A stretch of 53,924 nucleotides of DNA from an uncultured Chthonomonas sp. (GTDB taxonomy: Bacteria > Armatimonadota > Chthonomonadetes > Chthonomonadales > Chthonomonadaceae), in assembly GCA_903919615.1 (NCBI GenBank), contig CAIXIX010000325.1, positions 1-53,924 of the forward strand. The letters are read 5' to 3'. This document shows, one piece after another, positions 16,272-24,559 of this stretch. Made by a program: the position numbers and the translations under genes. The notes under the pieces were generated by a model. The model had not been told where the DNA came from and did no database searches. It worked only from the letters and a program-made list of their open reading frames with translations. Within the stretch, counting starts at the first letter, position 1. Each line of letters starts with the position of its first letter.

Positions 16272-17591
16272 TTACGCGAGAGCTTGCCGGATAGGGCTGC
16301 CACCACGTGCAATGGTAATTCTTACGCCATCTGGCGAAGAGATAGACTGCGAATAGTCCAGGCCAAGGCACTGGTAGATCGTCGCTGCGAGGTCCTCTGG
16401 CTTAACCGGGTCGGACGCTGGCTCGATACCGCGCGGATCCGAAGAGCCAACGACGGTGCCGCCCTTGATGCCGCCACCTGCCAGGAGTGAGGAGAACACG
16501 CGAGGATGGTGGTCGCGTCCCGCGTCCTTATTGACAATCGGAGTTCGGCCAAATTCGCCCATGCAGATAACCAGCGTGCGCTGAAGCAGTCCGCGCTGAG
16601 CGAGATCTGCAATGAAGGCTGCGTATGCTTGATCGAACTGAGCTGCGGTGCCGTTCATACTACCGTGAATATTGGTGTGCATATCCCAGCCGCCAATAGT
16701 ACAGGTTACAAAGCGAACGCCCGTCTCAACTAGCCGGCGGGAGAGCAGGAGGCTCTGGCCGAAGTTTGTGCGGCCATATGCATCGCGCGTAGCTGGCTTC
16801 TCTTTGCTCAGATCGAACGCTGCTCGCGCTTCAGACGAGGAGAGCAGCGTGTACGCATGATCGTAGAAAGAATCGACCGCTTTTGCTGTGTCATTGCCCT
16901 TCTCATAATCCCGGAACGTGGAATCAATTGTCTCGCGTAGCGATTTGCGCTGATCCAGCTTCTGGGCCGTCATTCCACCGGGGAGCTCTAGGTCTCGAAC
17001 CTGGAAACCTGGAGAAGCGGGATCACCGCCCGGGCAGAACGGGTTCAGCGATGCTCCGAGGAAGCCGGCGCCCATGTCGTCGTTCGGCTGCTGAATTGAG
17101 ATATAGGGCGGCAGAGCGCTGCGTGGGCCAAGCAGGTGCGAGGCGACTGCCCCATAGCTGGGTACCGAGAAGCCGGGCAGGGGCAGGAAACCCGTGAGCA
17201 GGTAGTGCGTGCCGATTTCGTGCGCTGCTGCGGGGCTAGTCATCGATCGAACGACGCAGACCTTGTCCATCTGCTTTGCCGTTTGAGGGAAGTAGCTGGC
17301 AATCTGAATGCCGTGAGCCTTGGTGTCTATCGCGGTCGACTCGCCGCGGATCTCGAGTGGCGCCTGCGGCTTTACATCCCACGTGTCCAGGTGGCTCGGA
17401 CCACCCGCCATCCAGATTAAAACTACAGAGTCGCACGATCCATTGGTCTTACCGGTTGGCGATGACTTCTTGGCCTCATCGGCAAGCGCGTAGTATTGAG
17501 ATAGTGAGAGTCCCAGGAAGCTGAGCATGCCAACTCGCAGGAAATCGCGGCGGTGGAACTTCTCACAGTCATTTAGCAGGTTTGCGTTCAT
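16272..17591 (-). CDS. Tat-exported DUF1501 family protein (sulfatase/alkaline phosphatase-like fold)
   Basis: The 439-residue protein has a Tat signal (HRRDFLRVGMLSFLGLSLSQ) and the complete DUF1501 pattern. SVVLIWMAGGPSHLDTWDVKP is the first strand and metal region, followed by VRSMTSPAAAHEIGTHYLLTG, then FGQSLLLSRRLVETGVRFVT, and LVICMGEFGRTPIVNKDAGRDHHP near the end with the GEFGRTP and H-rich motif. The family shares the alkaline-phosphatase-like fold; its substrate is unknown. It almost always sits next to a DUF1549/DUF1553 protein, as here. The ATG has GGAG a few bases upstream. The gene is 62 bases after the DUF1549 gene in the same operon. Confidence 0.95.
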   Translation of the reverse strand: MNANLLNDCEKFHRRDFLRVGMLSFLGLSLSQYYALADEAKKSSPTGKTNGSCDSVVLIWMAGGPSHLDTWDVKPQAPLEIRGESTAIDTKAHGIQIASYFPQTAKQMDKVCVVRSMTSPAAAHEIGTHYLLTGFLPLPGFSVPSYGAVASHLLGPRSALPPYISIQQPNDDMGAGFLGASLNPFCPGGDPASPGFQVRDLELPGGMTAQKLDQRKSLRETIDSTFRDYEKGNDTAKAVDSFYDHAYTLLSSSEARAAFDLSKEKPATRDAYGRTNFGQSLLLSRRLVETGVRFVTCTIGGWDMHTNIHGSMNGTAAQFDQAYAAFIADLAQRGLLQRTLVICMGEFGRTPIVNKDAGRDHHPRVFSSLLAGGGIKGGTVVGSSDPRGIEPASDPVKPEDLAATIYQCLGLDYSQSISSPDGVRITIARGGSPIRQALA

Positions 17592-17652
17592 TTGGCTCCT
17601 CAGAGTGTCTCTTGTATGGTCTTGCCAGACCGGAATGATCGGGAACTACGGT

Positions 17653-19914
17653 TTAGTGATTGAAATAGAACTCTCGCGACGTTATTAAGGCCCACAGAAT
17701 ATCCTGCGCGGCTTCCTTCTTCACCTTAGCAGATGCCAGGCCAGGAAGAGTCTTGGCCTTTTCCGCATCGGTGGCAGGTCTGCCTAGCGTCCGGATGAAT
17801 AGTCGATTGAGTATCTCAGTATCATCCTTCGTGCCTGCCAGAGCCTCATCCACGGCAGTACCGTTTCGCACCTTATCATTGATGTAAGGCGAGTTAATCA
17901 TGTGCAGCGTCTGGACCAGGTTCGGTTCGAGCTTGGGATTAAGGTCTGCAAGCACATCGCGATGAGACTGTCCAAATGCATCTAGGAAGTAGTTGCCTAC
18001 GGGCACTGTCGTCTGGATAGCTCGCGCTCGATCCGGCCAGGAAGTAAACTGTTCCTTGGAACCGGTTGCTTCGTTGATCATGTCCAGCAGCGCCTGGGCA
18101 GGCATCGGTCTGGGCAAGAAGCGAGAGAAGTACCGATCGTCCGCGACATTTGAGTCGTTCGCCTTGGCCGATTCCTGATAGGCGCGTGAGTTCAGGATCA
18201 GGCGTATCAAATGCTTCATGTCGTATTTGGTGTCGATAAGCTCTGTCGATAGCGCATCGAGCAGGCCAGGGACACTTTCAGGTGTGGTAGCTCGCATATC
18301 GTCCACGGGGTCGATGATGCCTTTGCCAAAGTAGTAGGACCAGAGTCGATTAACTGCTGCTCTCGCGAAGAACGGATTCTTTGGCGAAGTCATCCAGTCT
18401 GCAAGTGAAACGAGCATGTCCGGTGAGGATTTTGCGGGAGTAACCTCGCCTAGGAAGGTTGCTGGAGCGACCTTGCCCTTGTTCCTGCCATTAACGGACT
18501 GGTTGACGACCTGGGCGCCGGGAGAGTAGTAAACCACGTTCTCATCATACAGAGGACCGCCGCCAACACCGACCTTACCGAGGAAGGAGGCGAAATTCCA
18601 GTAATGATCGGTGGACCATCGATCGAACGGATGCTTGTGGCAGCGAGCACAGGTCATTCGAACGCCGAGGAAAGCCTGACCAATGTTCTCCATTCGATCG
18701 TTGGCTTCGCGCTCGATTCGGAAGAAGTTCGCGGGGCCAACCTGATAGGTGCTGCCTCGGGCCGTCAGGATCTCTTTGGCGAACTGATCCCAGGGCTTGT
18801 TTTGATCGACACTGTTCCAGATCCACTCGTAATACAGCGTAGCAGCTCGATCGCCGAGAATGGTGCCGAGCTTTTGCGGGTTAACACGCAGAAGGTCTGC
18901 GAGGCGCAGTGCGCGGAAATCGACAAATTCGGGGTTCGCCAGCAGGGTGTCGATCGTTTTTGCGCGTTTCTGCGGATCAGAGTTAGAAATAAAGGACTGG
19001 CTCTCTACGGGTGTTGGCAGCCTGCCAATGGTATCCATCGTGACGCGGCGGATAAATTCGTTATCGTTGCATAGCGGTGATGGAATGATATTGAGCCGCT
19101 TTAGATTGTCTGCAGCCAGTTTGTCGATAATATTTGAAGTCGTCGGGATCGTCGGGTAGGGGCCTTTGCGCGCCTGAGGGAGCGTAAAGAACGACGGAGT
19201 GATAACACCGAGGTAGCGCGCCATCACTGCGCCGCCACCCCAGCGCGCTGGAGAAACAACACCTTTGGCATCGACACCAATTACCGCGCTGTTGGAGGCC
19301 ATAAATACGGATTGCGCGGTTACATCTCTGGCGCCGCCATCGGTATAGGTGGCTACCACCTTAACCTGCTGCTTATCTCCAACCTTTTTGAATACCGTTT
19401 TGTCTGGCAGGACCTTCAGGGCAACAACGCGCGGGTCCTTGTCATCAAACTTGGCGCCTTGCTTAATCCAGTTCAAAATCGTGTTGTAGTAGGGAGAGCC
19501 TTCTGTAAACCGCTCGCCGCCAGCATGCGGCACCTTCATGGTCGCTTTGAGCAGGATGAGGCTGTTCGCTGGATTGGAAAAATCGACCCTGCGACCTCGG
19601 GAGGCGGTTACGATGGGATCAAAATCATCTTCTGGGCTCATCGTCATCAGCGAAAGCTGAAAACCTCCGCGTCCGCCAAATTTACCGTGACACGCAGCGG
19701 CAGAGCAGCCGCCACGATCGAGTATCGGCGAGACATCGCGCAGGAACTCGATCTTCTTTGGCGCTGCTGCCTGCGCTACCTTCACGGCTGTAGACGAAGA
19801 ACCGACAGTCACCTTCGCAGGCGCCGCAGGTTTTGTTGGCGTTTGCGCCATTACACCGACGGCCGCCGCTGCTGCGCAAATTGTAGCCGGGAGGCTGGAT
19901 TTGAACCTGATCAT
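17653..19914 (-). CDS. Secreted DUF1549/DUF1553 protein with cytochrome-like motifs (planctomycete cytochrome type)
   Basis: The 753-residue protein has a signal peptide. The start is ATG 19914 with GGA at suitable spacing; an in-frame extension of 30 codons upstream lacks a site. An N-terminal cytochrome-like stretch reads RDVSPILDRGGCSAAACHG, where C70 and C75-H76 form an unusual C-x4-CH instead of CxxCH. A bacterial Ig-like segment follows (VVATYTDGGARDVTAQSVF). DUF1549 begins near FIRRVTMDTIGRLPTP and contains CARCHKHPFDRW, a canonical CxxCH. DUF1553 covers the C-terminus (NPFFARAAVNRLWSYYFGKGI to LITSREFYFNH). These proteins are common in Planctomycetota and Armatimonadota, and their function is unknown. 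It heads the operon. Confidence 0.94.
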   Translation of the reverse strand: MIRFKSSLPATICAAAAAVGVMAQTPTKPAAPAKVTVGSSSTAVKVAQAAAPKKIEFLRDVSPILDRGGCSAAACHGKFGGRGGFQLSLMTMSPEDDFDPIVTASRGRRVDFSNPANSLILLKATMKVPHAGGERFTEGSPYYNTILNWIKQGAKFDDKDPRVVALKVLPDKTVFKKVGDKQQVKVVATYTDGGARDVTAQSVFMASNSAVIGVDAKGVVSPARWGGGAVMARYLGVITPSFFTLPQARKGPYPTIPTTSNIIDKLAADNLKRLNIIPSPLCNDNEFIRRVTMDTIGRLPTPVESQSFISNSDPQKRAKTIDTLLANPEFVDFRALRLADLLRVNPQKLGTILGDRAATLYYEWIWNSVDQNKPWDQFAKEILTARGSTYQVGPANFFRIEREANDRMENIGQAFLGVRMTCARCHKHPFDRWSTDHYWNFASFLGKVGVGGGPLYDENVVYYSPGAQVVNQSVNGRNKGKVAPATFLGEVTPAKSSPDMLVSLADWMTSPKNPFFARAAVNRLWSYYFGKGIIDPVDDMRATTPESVPGLLDALSTELIDTKYDMKHLIRLILNSRAYQESAKANDSNVADDRYFSRFLPRPMPAQALLDMINEATGSKEQFTSWPDRARAIQTTVPVGNYFLDAFGQSHRDVLADLNPKLEPNLVQTLHMINSPYINDKVRNGTAVDEALAGTKDDTEILNRLFIRTLGRPATDAEKAKTLPGLASAKVKKEAAQDILWALITSREFYFNH

Positions 19915-20061
19915 AGTTATATCCATTGTATACGACATGCACAGCCCAAGTGTGTAGAAATGAGAGTCAGAATCTGGGTGCGAATGCCTGCGTTTCAGTT
20001 GCATTATTCGACAACTCGACGTAGAAGAAGTTACTCGGTTCCTTACAATATTTTAACGTAT

Positions 20062-20562
20062 TCAGCGCGGCTCTTCTTGCTTGGTTAGCCGCATCGCATA
20101 GTGAATCTGTTTCGCAACAGGCTGAAAACCAAATCTGGGGTAGAGCTTCTGCCCGATGGAATTCTGTTCGAGTGTTTCGATTTTTGCGATCTCCATGCCC
20201 TGATCCTTCAGGAATGCAATTGCATGATAGAGGAGTTCAGTTCCAACTCCGCTTGCTTGATGGTCAGGATCGACGGCAAGGTTAGGAATCCAGCCAATTC
20301 GCGAGACATCGTTCAGTCGCGTGGTGATGTATCCGATTACTTCGCCGGATGTACTATCGATGGCAACGAAGACCCCATCTGGCTGTATCCTGCAATCTTC
20401 TGTTACTGCGGCAATCTTCCGAGTAGACCAGCCTCCTTCGCCAAAGCTTCCGAGGGTAATCTCCATGTTTCGATCGATCGATACTTCTTCGAACGTGGCA
20501 GTAGTTATCTCCAGCAGGCGGACGAGATCTCTTGGATTAAAGGAACGAATCGAGAACGACAT
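20062..20562 (-). CDS. GNAT family N-acetyltransferase
   Basis: The 166-residue protein covers a single GNAT domain. The acetyl-CoA binding motif is visible as NLAVDPDHQASGVGTELLYHAI, with the Q/R-x-x-G-x-G/A turn partly altered to QASGVG, and the C-terminal LEQNSIGQKLYPRFGFQPV strand-helix is typical. It would transfer an acetyl group from acetyl-CoA to an amine; the substrate cannot be read from sequence. ATG 20562 has GGAG nine bases upstream and is preferred to the TTG one codon earlier. It follows a small-protein candidate on the same strand by 45 bases. Confidence 0.92.
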   Translation of the reverse strand: MSFSIRSFNPRDLVRLLEITTATFEEVSIDRNMEITLGSFGEGGWSTRKIAAVTEDCRIQPDGVFVAIDSTSGEVIGYITTRLNDVSRIGWIPNLAVDPDHQASGVGTELLYHAIAFLKDQGMEIAKIETLEQNSIGQKLYPRFGFQPVAKQIHYAMRLTKQEEPR

Positions 20563-20607
20563 CAATGGAACTCCTGTGAATTGAGCCGACTAAATCTTTG
20601 AAAGAAA

Positions 20608-20793
20608 TTATACAGCGCAACCGGCGTGTGTATCGGTCCCTCGTCCTGCGAGAGTCGCCTCCATGTTCCCTAGTCTTAACTGCAACGCAGAGTTGACGAC
20701 ACCCCTGGCGGCAGACGCAAGATGCTCAGTACAAACGCCCAAATTGGTGGCCAATAAGGCACTCAGCAAAATCCGATTGTGGGTTAATCTCAT
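20608..20793 (-). CDS. Small exported-protein candidate (61 aa)
   Basis: The frame starts at ATG 20793 with a strong GGAGG seven bases upstream, one of the best ribosome sites in the window. It encodes a basic start and a hydrophobic stretch (RILLSALLATNLGVC), then a helical tail (GVVNSALQLRLGNMEATLAG). No family is recognised. It lies 45 bases before the GNAT gene on the same strand, so they could share a transcript. The strong ribosome site is the main support. Confidence 0.42.
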   Translation of the reverse strand: MRLTHNRILLSALLATNLGVCTEHLASAARGVVNSALQLRLGNMEATLAGRGTDTHAGCAV

Positions 20794-21126
20794 CAACTAA
20801 CCTCCGTATGCGCTGTGCGCTGCCAATAACAATATTGTGGATCATATGGTGCAGCTGGGATGAACAATTTCTAAGGGGCACGGCAATTAGGTAGGACTAA
20901 GGGTGGGCTTTTCAGATCAGGATTTCTGGGACGTCTTCGTGCCGGCCCGTCACATTGAGACCGTTTGCCGCGCCACTGTAGATCACGCTTAATCAGGTAT
21001 ACAACTGAGGCAAGCATCGCCGAGTTGCCCGTGATGCATCGCACGAGGCCCAGGCGTAATTAGCTTGAGGAGAGGCTGTTGCGCGAGTCTCTAAATGCAA
21101 CAAAGCTCAGAGCGGGGAGAGACGAT
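20794..21126. other. Intergenic region between two small-gene candidates
   Basis: I see no gene, RNA, strong hairpin or repeat here. It separates a minus-strand small gene from a plus-strand one and so must hold their promoters, but no clear -35/-10 pair was found. Confidence 0.5.
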
Positions 21127-21366
21127 ATGTCGCTGAACGCTGTTGGTGCGATTAGGTCATTCAAACTGTGTAGGATTCAGCCTAACCTTTGGTGGTTGGT
21201 TTGCACGTCGTGGATATGTTGCCTCATCCTTCCTGCCATGCTGGAAATTCAGCATCGCGTTGGCGTACAGCACTTTGCCCTGCTTCAGTTTGTCTGCCTT
21301 TTCCTGATAATGTTGTTGTGTGCCATCTGCTATGCTCATCACTATGCGGTTCGTCGTATGCTCTAG
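21127..21366 (+). CDS. Small two-helix membrane protein candidate (79 aa)
   Basis: The frame starts at ATG 21127 with GGGGAGAG upstream. It has two hydrophobic segments, LWWLVCTSWICCLILPAML and FALLQFVCLFLIMLLCAI, separated by a short polar linker, and ends in a basic tail. Many cysteines in the helices are unusual. No family is recognised. It precedes the CocE-type hydrolase by 66 bases on the same strand. Membrane-protein character and the ribosome site support it. Confidence 0.42.
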   Translation: MSLNAVGAIRSFKLCRIQPNLWWLVCTSWICCLILPAMLEIQHRVGVQHFALLQFVCLFLIMLLCAICYAHHYAVRRML

Positions 21367-21432
21367 AAACGCGCTACACTATTCACTCAAGATTTCATCG
21401 CAGCCGAGCATCTGATGTGAAAGGGCTCACAT

Positions 21433-23307
21433 ATGTTTCGTATCGCACGATGGGTGACGTTTCTCCTTGTAGTGTTTGCTGTTGTGCCTGCGTCCGCTCA
21501 GACTGCGGCGAAACAGGCCGATGGCTCTTCGGCGGAATGGAGTGTTACTGCAGCAGAGATCCCGATGCGCGATGGAGCAAAGCTTCACACGCTTATTGCT
21601 GCGCCGGTGCACCCCGACAACAAGCTGCCTTTTATGCTCAATCGATCTCCTTATGGAACGCCTGAGGAGTTGCTGAAGCCGCTGCCAAAGGACACATCCA
21701 GGTCACTCTCCGAAACCGGTTACATTCGGATCTGGCAGGATATTCGCGGCAAGTTCAAATCCGAGGGCACGTTTGTTATGTTGCGGCCGCCCCATGCACC
21801 GGAAGATATTCACGGCATCGACGAGAGCACCGATACCTACGACACTATTGAATGGCTGCTAAAGCATGTTCCAGGCAATAATGGACGCGTTGGCATTCAA
21901 GGCGTATCTTACGATGGCTGGCTTGCTGCGATGGCGCTGATCCATCCGCATCCCGCATTGAAAGCTGCTTCACCTCAGGCTCCCGTGGCGGATATGTTCC
22001 TCGGAGATGATTTTCATCACAATGGCGCCTTCAGGCTAAGCTATGGTTTCGAGTACGTGTGGCTTCTGGAATCCGGCAAAGAGATGAACATGGCATGGCC
22101 GATTGATCTGCCGGATGCCTACAACTGGTATCTGCGCATGGGGCCGCTCGTTAATGCCAACACGAACTATCTCCACGGCACCCGCCCGAGCTGGAATGAC
22201 TTTCTGGCCCACCCCAATTACGATGCCTTCTGGCAGAAACAGGCCATCAGCTCCTATCTGAAGACACCACTCACAGTGCCCACACTGCTTGTTGGTGGCT
22301 GGTACGATCAAGAAGATTTCTATGGACCGCAACGCATATACGCCGAACTTTCGCGTCACGACCCGCACCACCTGGCTTATCTGGTTCTTGGACCATGGAA
22401 CCACGGTGGCTGGGAGGGTGGCACGGGCCAGAAGCTTGGGCCAATCGATTTTGGCAGTGAGACGGGCAGCTACTATCGAGAGAAGATACTGAAACCCTGG
22501 TTCGATAGCTTGCTCAAGGGCTTGGGAAAAGGGGAGATTGCCAACTTCCCTCATGTGTGGACCTACGAGACCGGCGGCAACACCTGGGTGAAAGGAGAGA
22601 AGTGGCCGCCAAGAAGCAGTGTGGTGCGTAACCTCTATCTTGATAGTGAGCGCAACGCCTCGTTCCAGCCTCCTTCTGCGAACGATGTGGACGGGTTTGA
22701 CAGCTATGTCTCCGATCCCGCACATCCAGCGCCCTATCGAAAACGGCCGATCTTGCCGACCTATGGGCCCGGTTCAACGTGGTATACGTGGCTGACTGAT
22801 AACCAGAAGGATATTGAAGCGCGGCCGGACATCCTTGCGTGGAAGACTGAACCTCTCTCACAGGATGTGACTATTGCCGGCGACGTTGTGGCTGATCTGT
22901 TTGCGGCCACCACCGGTACCGATAGCGACTGGGTAGTCAAGCTCATCGACATCTATCCAGACGAGTATCCTGCCGATCCAACACTGGCGGGATATGAACT
23001 GATCATCTCCGATGAGGCGTTCCGAGGCCGGTTCCGTAAGAGCTTTGAACATCCGGAAGCTATTCCCTCCAACCATGTGGAGGAGTACAAAATCGATCTG
23101 CACACTGCGGACCACGTCTTTCTGAAGGGTCATCGAATCGCCGTGCAGATCCAAAGCTCCTGGTTCCCGCTGATCGACCGCAATCCCCAGACCTTCGTGC
23201 CAAATATCTTTGAGGCTAAGGCTGAGGACTATCACATCGCAACGCAGCGCATCTACCGCTCGCGAAAGCACGCAACGCATATCATTTTGCCGGTGAAAGG
23301 GAAATAG
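21433..23307 (+). CDS. Secreted CocE/NonD family hydrolase (X-Pro dipeptidyl-peptidase/acylase type)
   Basis: The 624-residue protein has a signal peptide (cut near ASA-QTAA). The alpha/beta-hydrolase part has the catalytic serine in GVSYDG (S159), the aspartate in GGWYDQEDF (D292) and the histidine in GPWNHGGW (H324). The C-terminal jelly-roll domain typical of the family (SQDVTIAGDVVADLFAATTGTDSDWVVKL to GHRIAVQIQSSWFPLIDRNPQT) is complete. Members cleave cocaine, beta-lactam side chains, amino-acid esters or X-Pro dipeptides; the substrate here is not known. ATG 21433 has AAAGGG eight bases upstream. It precedes the glycosidase gene, 76 bases apart. Confidence 0.93.
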   Translation: MFRIARWVTFLLVVFAVVPASAQTAAKQADGSSAEWSVTAAEIPMRDGAKLHTLIAAPVHPDNKLPFMLNRSPYGTPEELLKPLPKDTSRSLSETGYIRIWQDIRGKFKSEGTFVMLRPPHAPEDIHGIDESTDTYDTIEWLLKHVPGNNGRVGIQGVSYDGWLAAMALIHPHPALKAASPQAPVADMFLGDDFHHNGAFRLSYGFEYVWLLESGKEMNMAWPIDLPDAYNWYLRMGPLVNANTNYLHGTRPSWNDFLAHPNYDAFWQKQAISSYLKTPLTVPTLLVGGWYDQEDFYGPQRIYAELSRHDPHHLAYLVLGPWNHGGWEGGTGQKLGPIDFGSETGSYYREKILKPWFDSLLKGLGKGEIANFPHVWTYETGGNTWVKGEKWPPRSSVVRNLYLDSERNASFQPPSANDVDGFDSYVSDPAHPAPYRKRPILPTYGPGSTWYTWLTDNQKDIEARPDILAWKTEPLSQDVTIAGDVVADLFAATTGTDSDWVVKLIDIYPDEYPADPTLAGYELIISDEAFRGRFRKSFEHPEAIPSNHVEEYKIDLHTADHVFLKGHRIAVQIQSSWFPLIDRNPQTFVPNIFEAKAEDYHIATQRIYRSRKHATHIILPVKGK

Positions 23308-23383
23308 GTGTTTGGTCTTGCCAGGTAACTGACCCGGGCGGCATACGTATTACATGTAGTGCTAAATGTGTCTGGAGAATAAC

Positions 23384-24454
23384 ATGCGACGACCAACTCA
23401 ACATTGGGTGATACTACAGCTAGTGAGCATGTTCTGCCTGGGTATATCAGCACAAGTTCAGGCTCAAACTCGGGGCGCTTCTATGGGAGTCTTCATCGAT
23501 CTTCGAAGCGACAAGACCGCTGCAGACGCTAAGGCGCTCGGGCTCGGTTGGGTCCGAATCATGTACAGCTGGACCTGGTTGGAGCAGACGGAGGGCAAAT
23601 ACAACTGGATCGAGTTTGACCAATGGATTGCGCGAGCGAAAGCGCAAAAACTGAAAGTGCTCGCGGTTGCTCAGGGCAGCCCCGCATGGGCCAATGGCGG
23701 ACATGGACCGTACGATAAGGAGAGCGGCCTGGCCACTCCGCCTTTGCCAGAGTTCTATCCACAATTCGCAACCTATGCGGCCGAAATGGTGCGTCGTGGC
23801 GTCGATGCGATCGAGGTATGGAATGAGCCGAACAGTGGTTTTTGGCTTCCTGGTCCTGGTCCAAAGGCATGGGCCAAACTCGTCGCGGCTTGTTTTGATG
23901 CCGTTAAGGCAGTGGATCCTAAGGTCCCGGTAGTAACCGGAGGAGTGTGCCCGTTACAGCAGGGCTCTCTGAATGCAAATTCGCCGGAGCGCTTTCTCAA
24001 GGCCGCTCTGGAGGCCGCGCCGGAATTAACTCACAAATTCGATGGTGTGGGACACCATCCTTATGTTTTTGCAAATGATCCGAAGGCAAAGGATCCGTTA
24101 ACGGCTCCATATCAATGGAACGCCATCCTGCAGACCGAAGCCATGCACAAACTCCTCACCGAGCATGGGGTTGGTGACAAGCCTATCTGGTTTACCGAAT
24201 ACGGGGTTCCAACGGGAGGTCCGTTTGGGGCTGTAACCGCACAGGAGTCTGGCATGATCTATTCCCACTACTATCAGGCATTTGACAGGCTGACTGCGCT
24301 GGGAATCAAACTCGGCCCAAGCTTTTTCTGGACCCTCTACGACAGCGCCGAATACCGCAAAGCGAACGCAATCGAGGGCTGGGAGGGAATCTACGACCTC
24401 GACGGATCACCTAAGGCTTCCGTAGAAGTCATCAAGTTGCGTGCAGGCAAGTGA
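23384..24454 (+). CDS. Secreted clan-A glycoside hydrolase (GH39/GH5-like TIM barrel)
   Basis: The 356-residue protein has a signal peptide (cut near VQAQ). It is a TIM-barrel hydrolase with the acid/base glutamate in IEVWNEPN (E148) after strand 4 and the nucleophile in WFTEYGVPT (E272) after strand 7. Other conserved features are GLGWVRIMYSWTWLEQTEG near the start and GVGHHPYV. Such enzymes act on beta-linked glycans, and GH39 members on xylosides or similar. The family number cannot be fixed by eye. ATG 23384 is used because GGAG lies eight bases before it, which an upstream in-frame ATG (23366) lacks. Confidence 0.9.
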   Translation: MRRPTQHWVILQLVSMFCLGISAQVQAQTRGASMGVFIDLRSDKTAADAKALGLGWVRIMYSWTWLEQTEGKYNWIEFDQWIARAKAQKLKVLAVAQGSPAWANGGHGPYDKESGLATPPLPEFYPQFATYAAEMVRRGVDAIEVWNEPNSGFWLPGPGPKAWAKLVAACFDAVKAVDPKVPVVTGGVCPLQQGSLNANSPERFLKAALEAAPELTHKFDGVGHHPYVFANDPKAKDPLTAPYQWNAILQTEAMHKLLTEHGVGDKPIWFTEYGVPTGGPFGAVTAQESGMIYSHYYQAFDRLTALGIKLGPSFFWTLYDSAEYRKANAIEGWEGIYDLDGSPKASVEVIKLRAGK

Positions 24455-24559
24455 TCTGCCGATCTCAATCCAATCGTGATTAATAGTTCGCTTCTCGACG
24501 ATTCAACGGGAAAAATCCCAAATGGCAAATAGCAAGAACTGCAGCGGATTCATTCCCGA

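Noticed and set aside
20794-21126. Possible promoter elements between the small genes
   Set aside because: Several TTGA and TAT-like hexamers exist, but none pair at a credible spacing.
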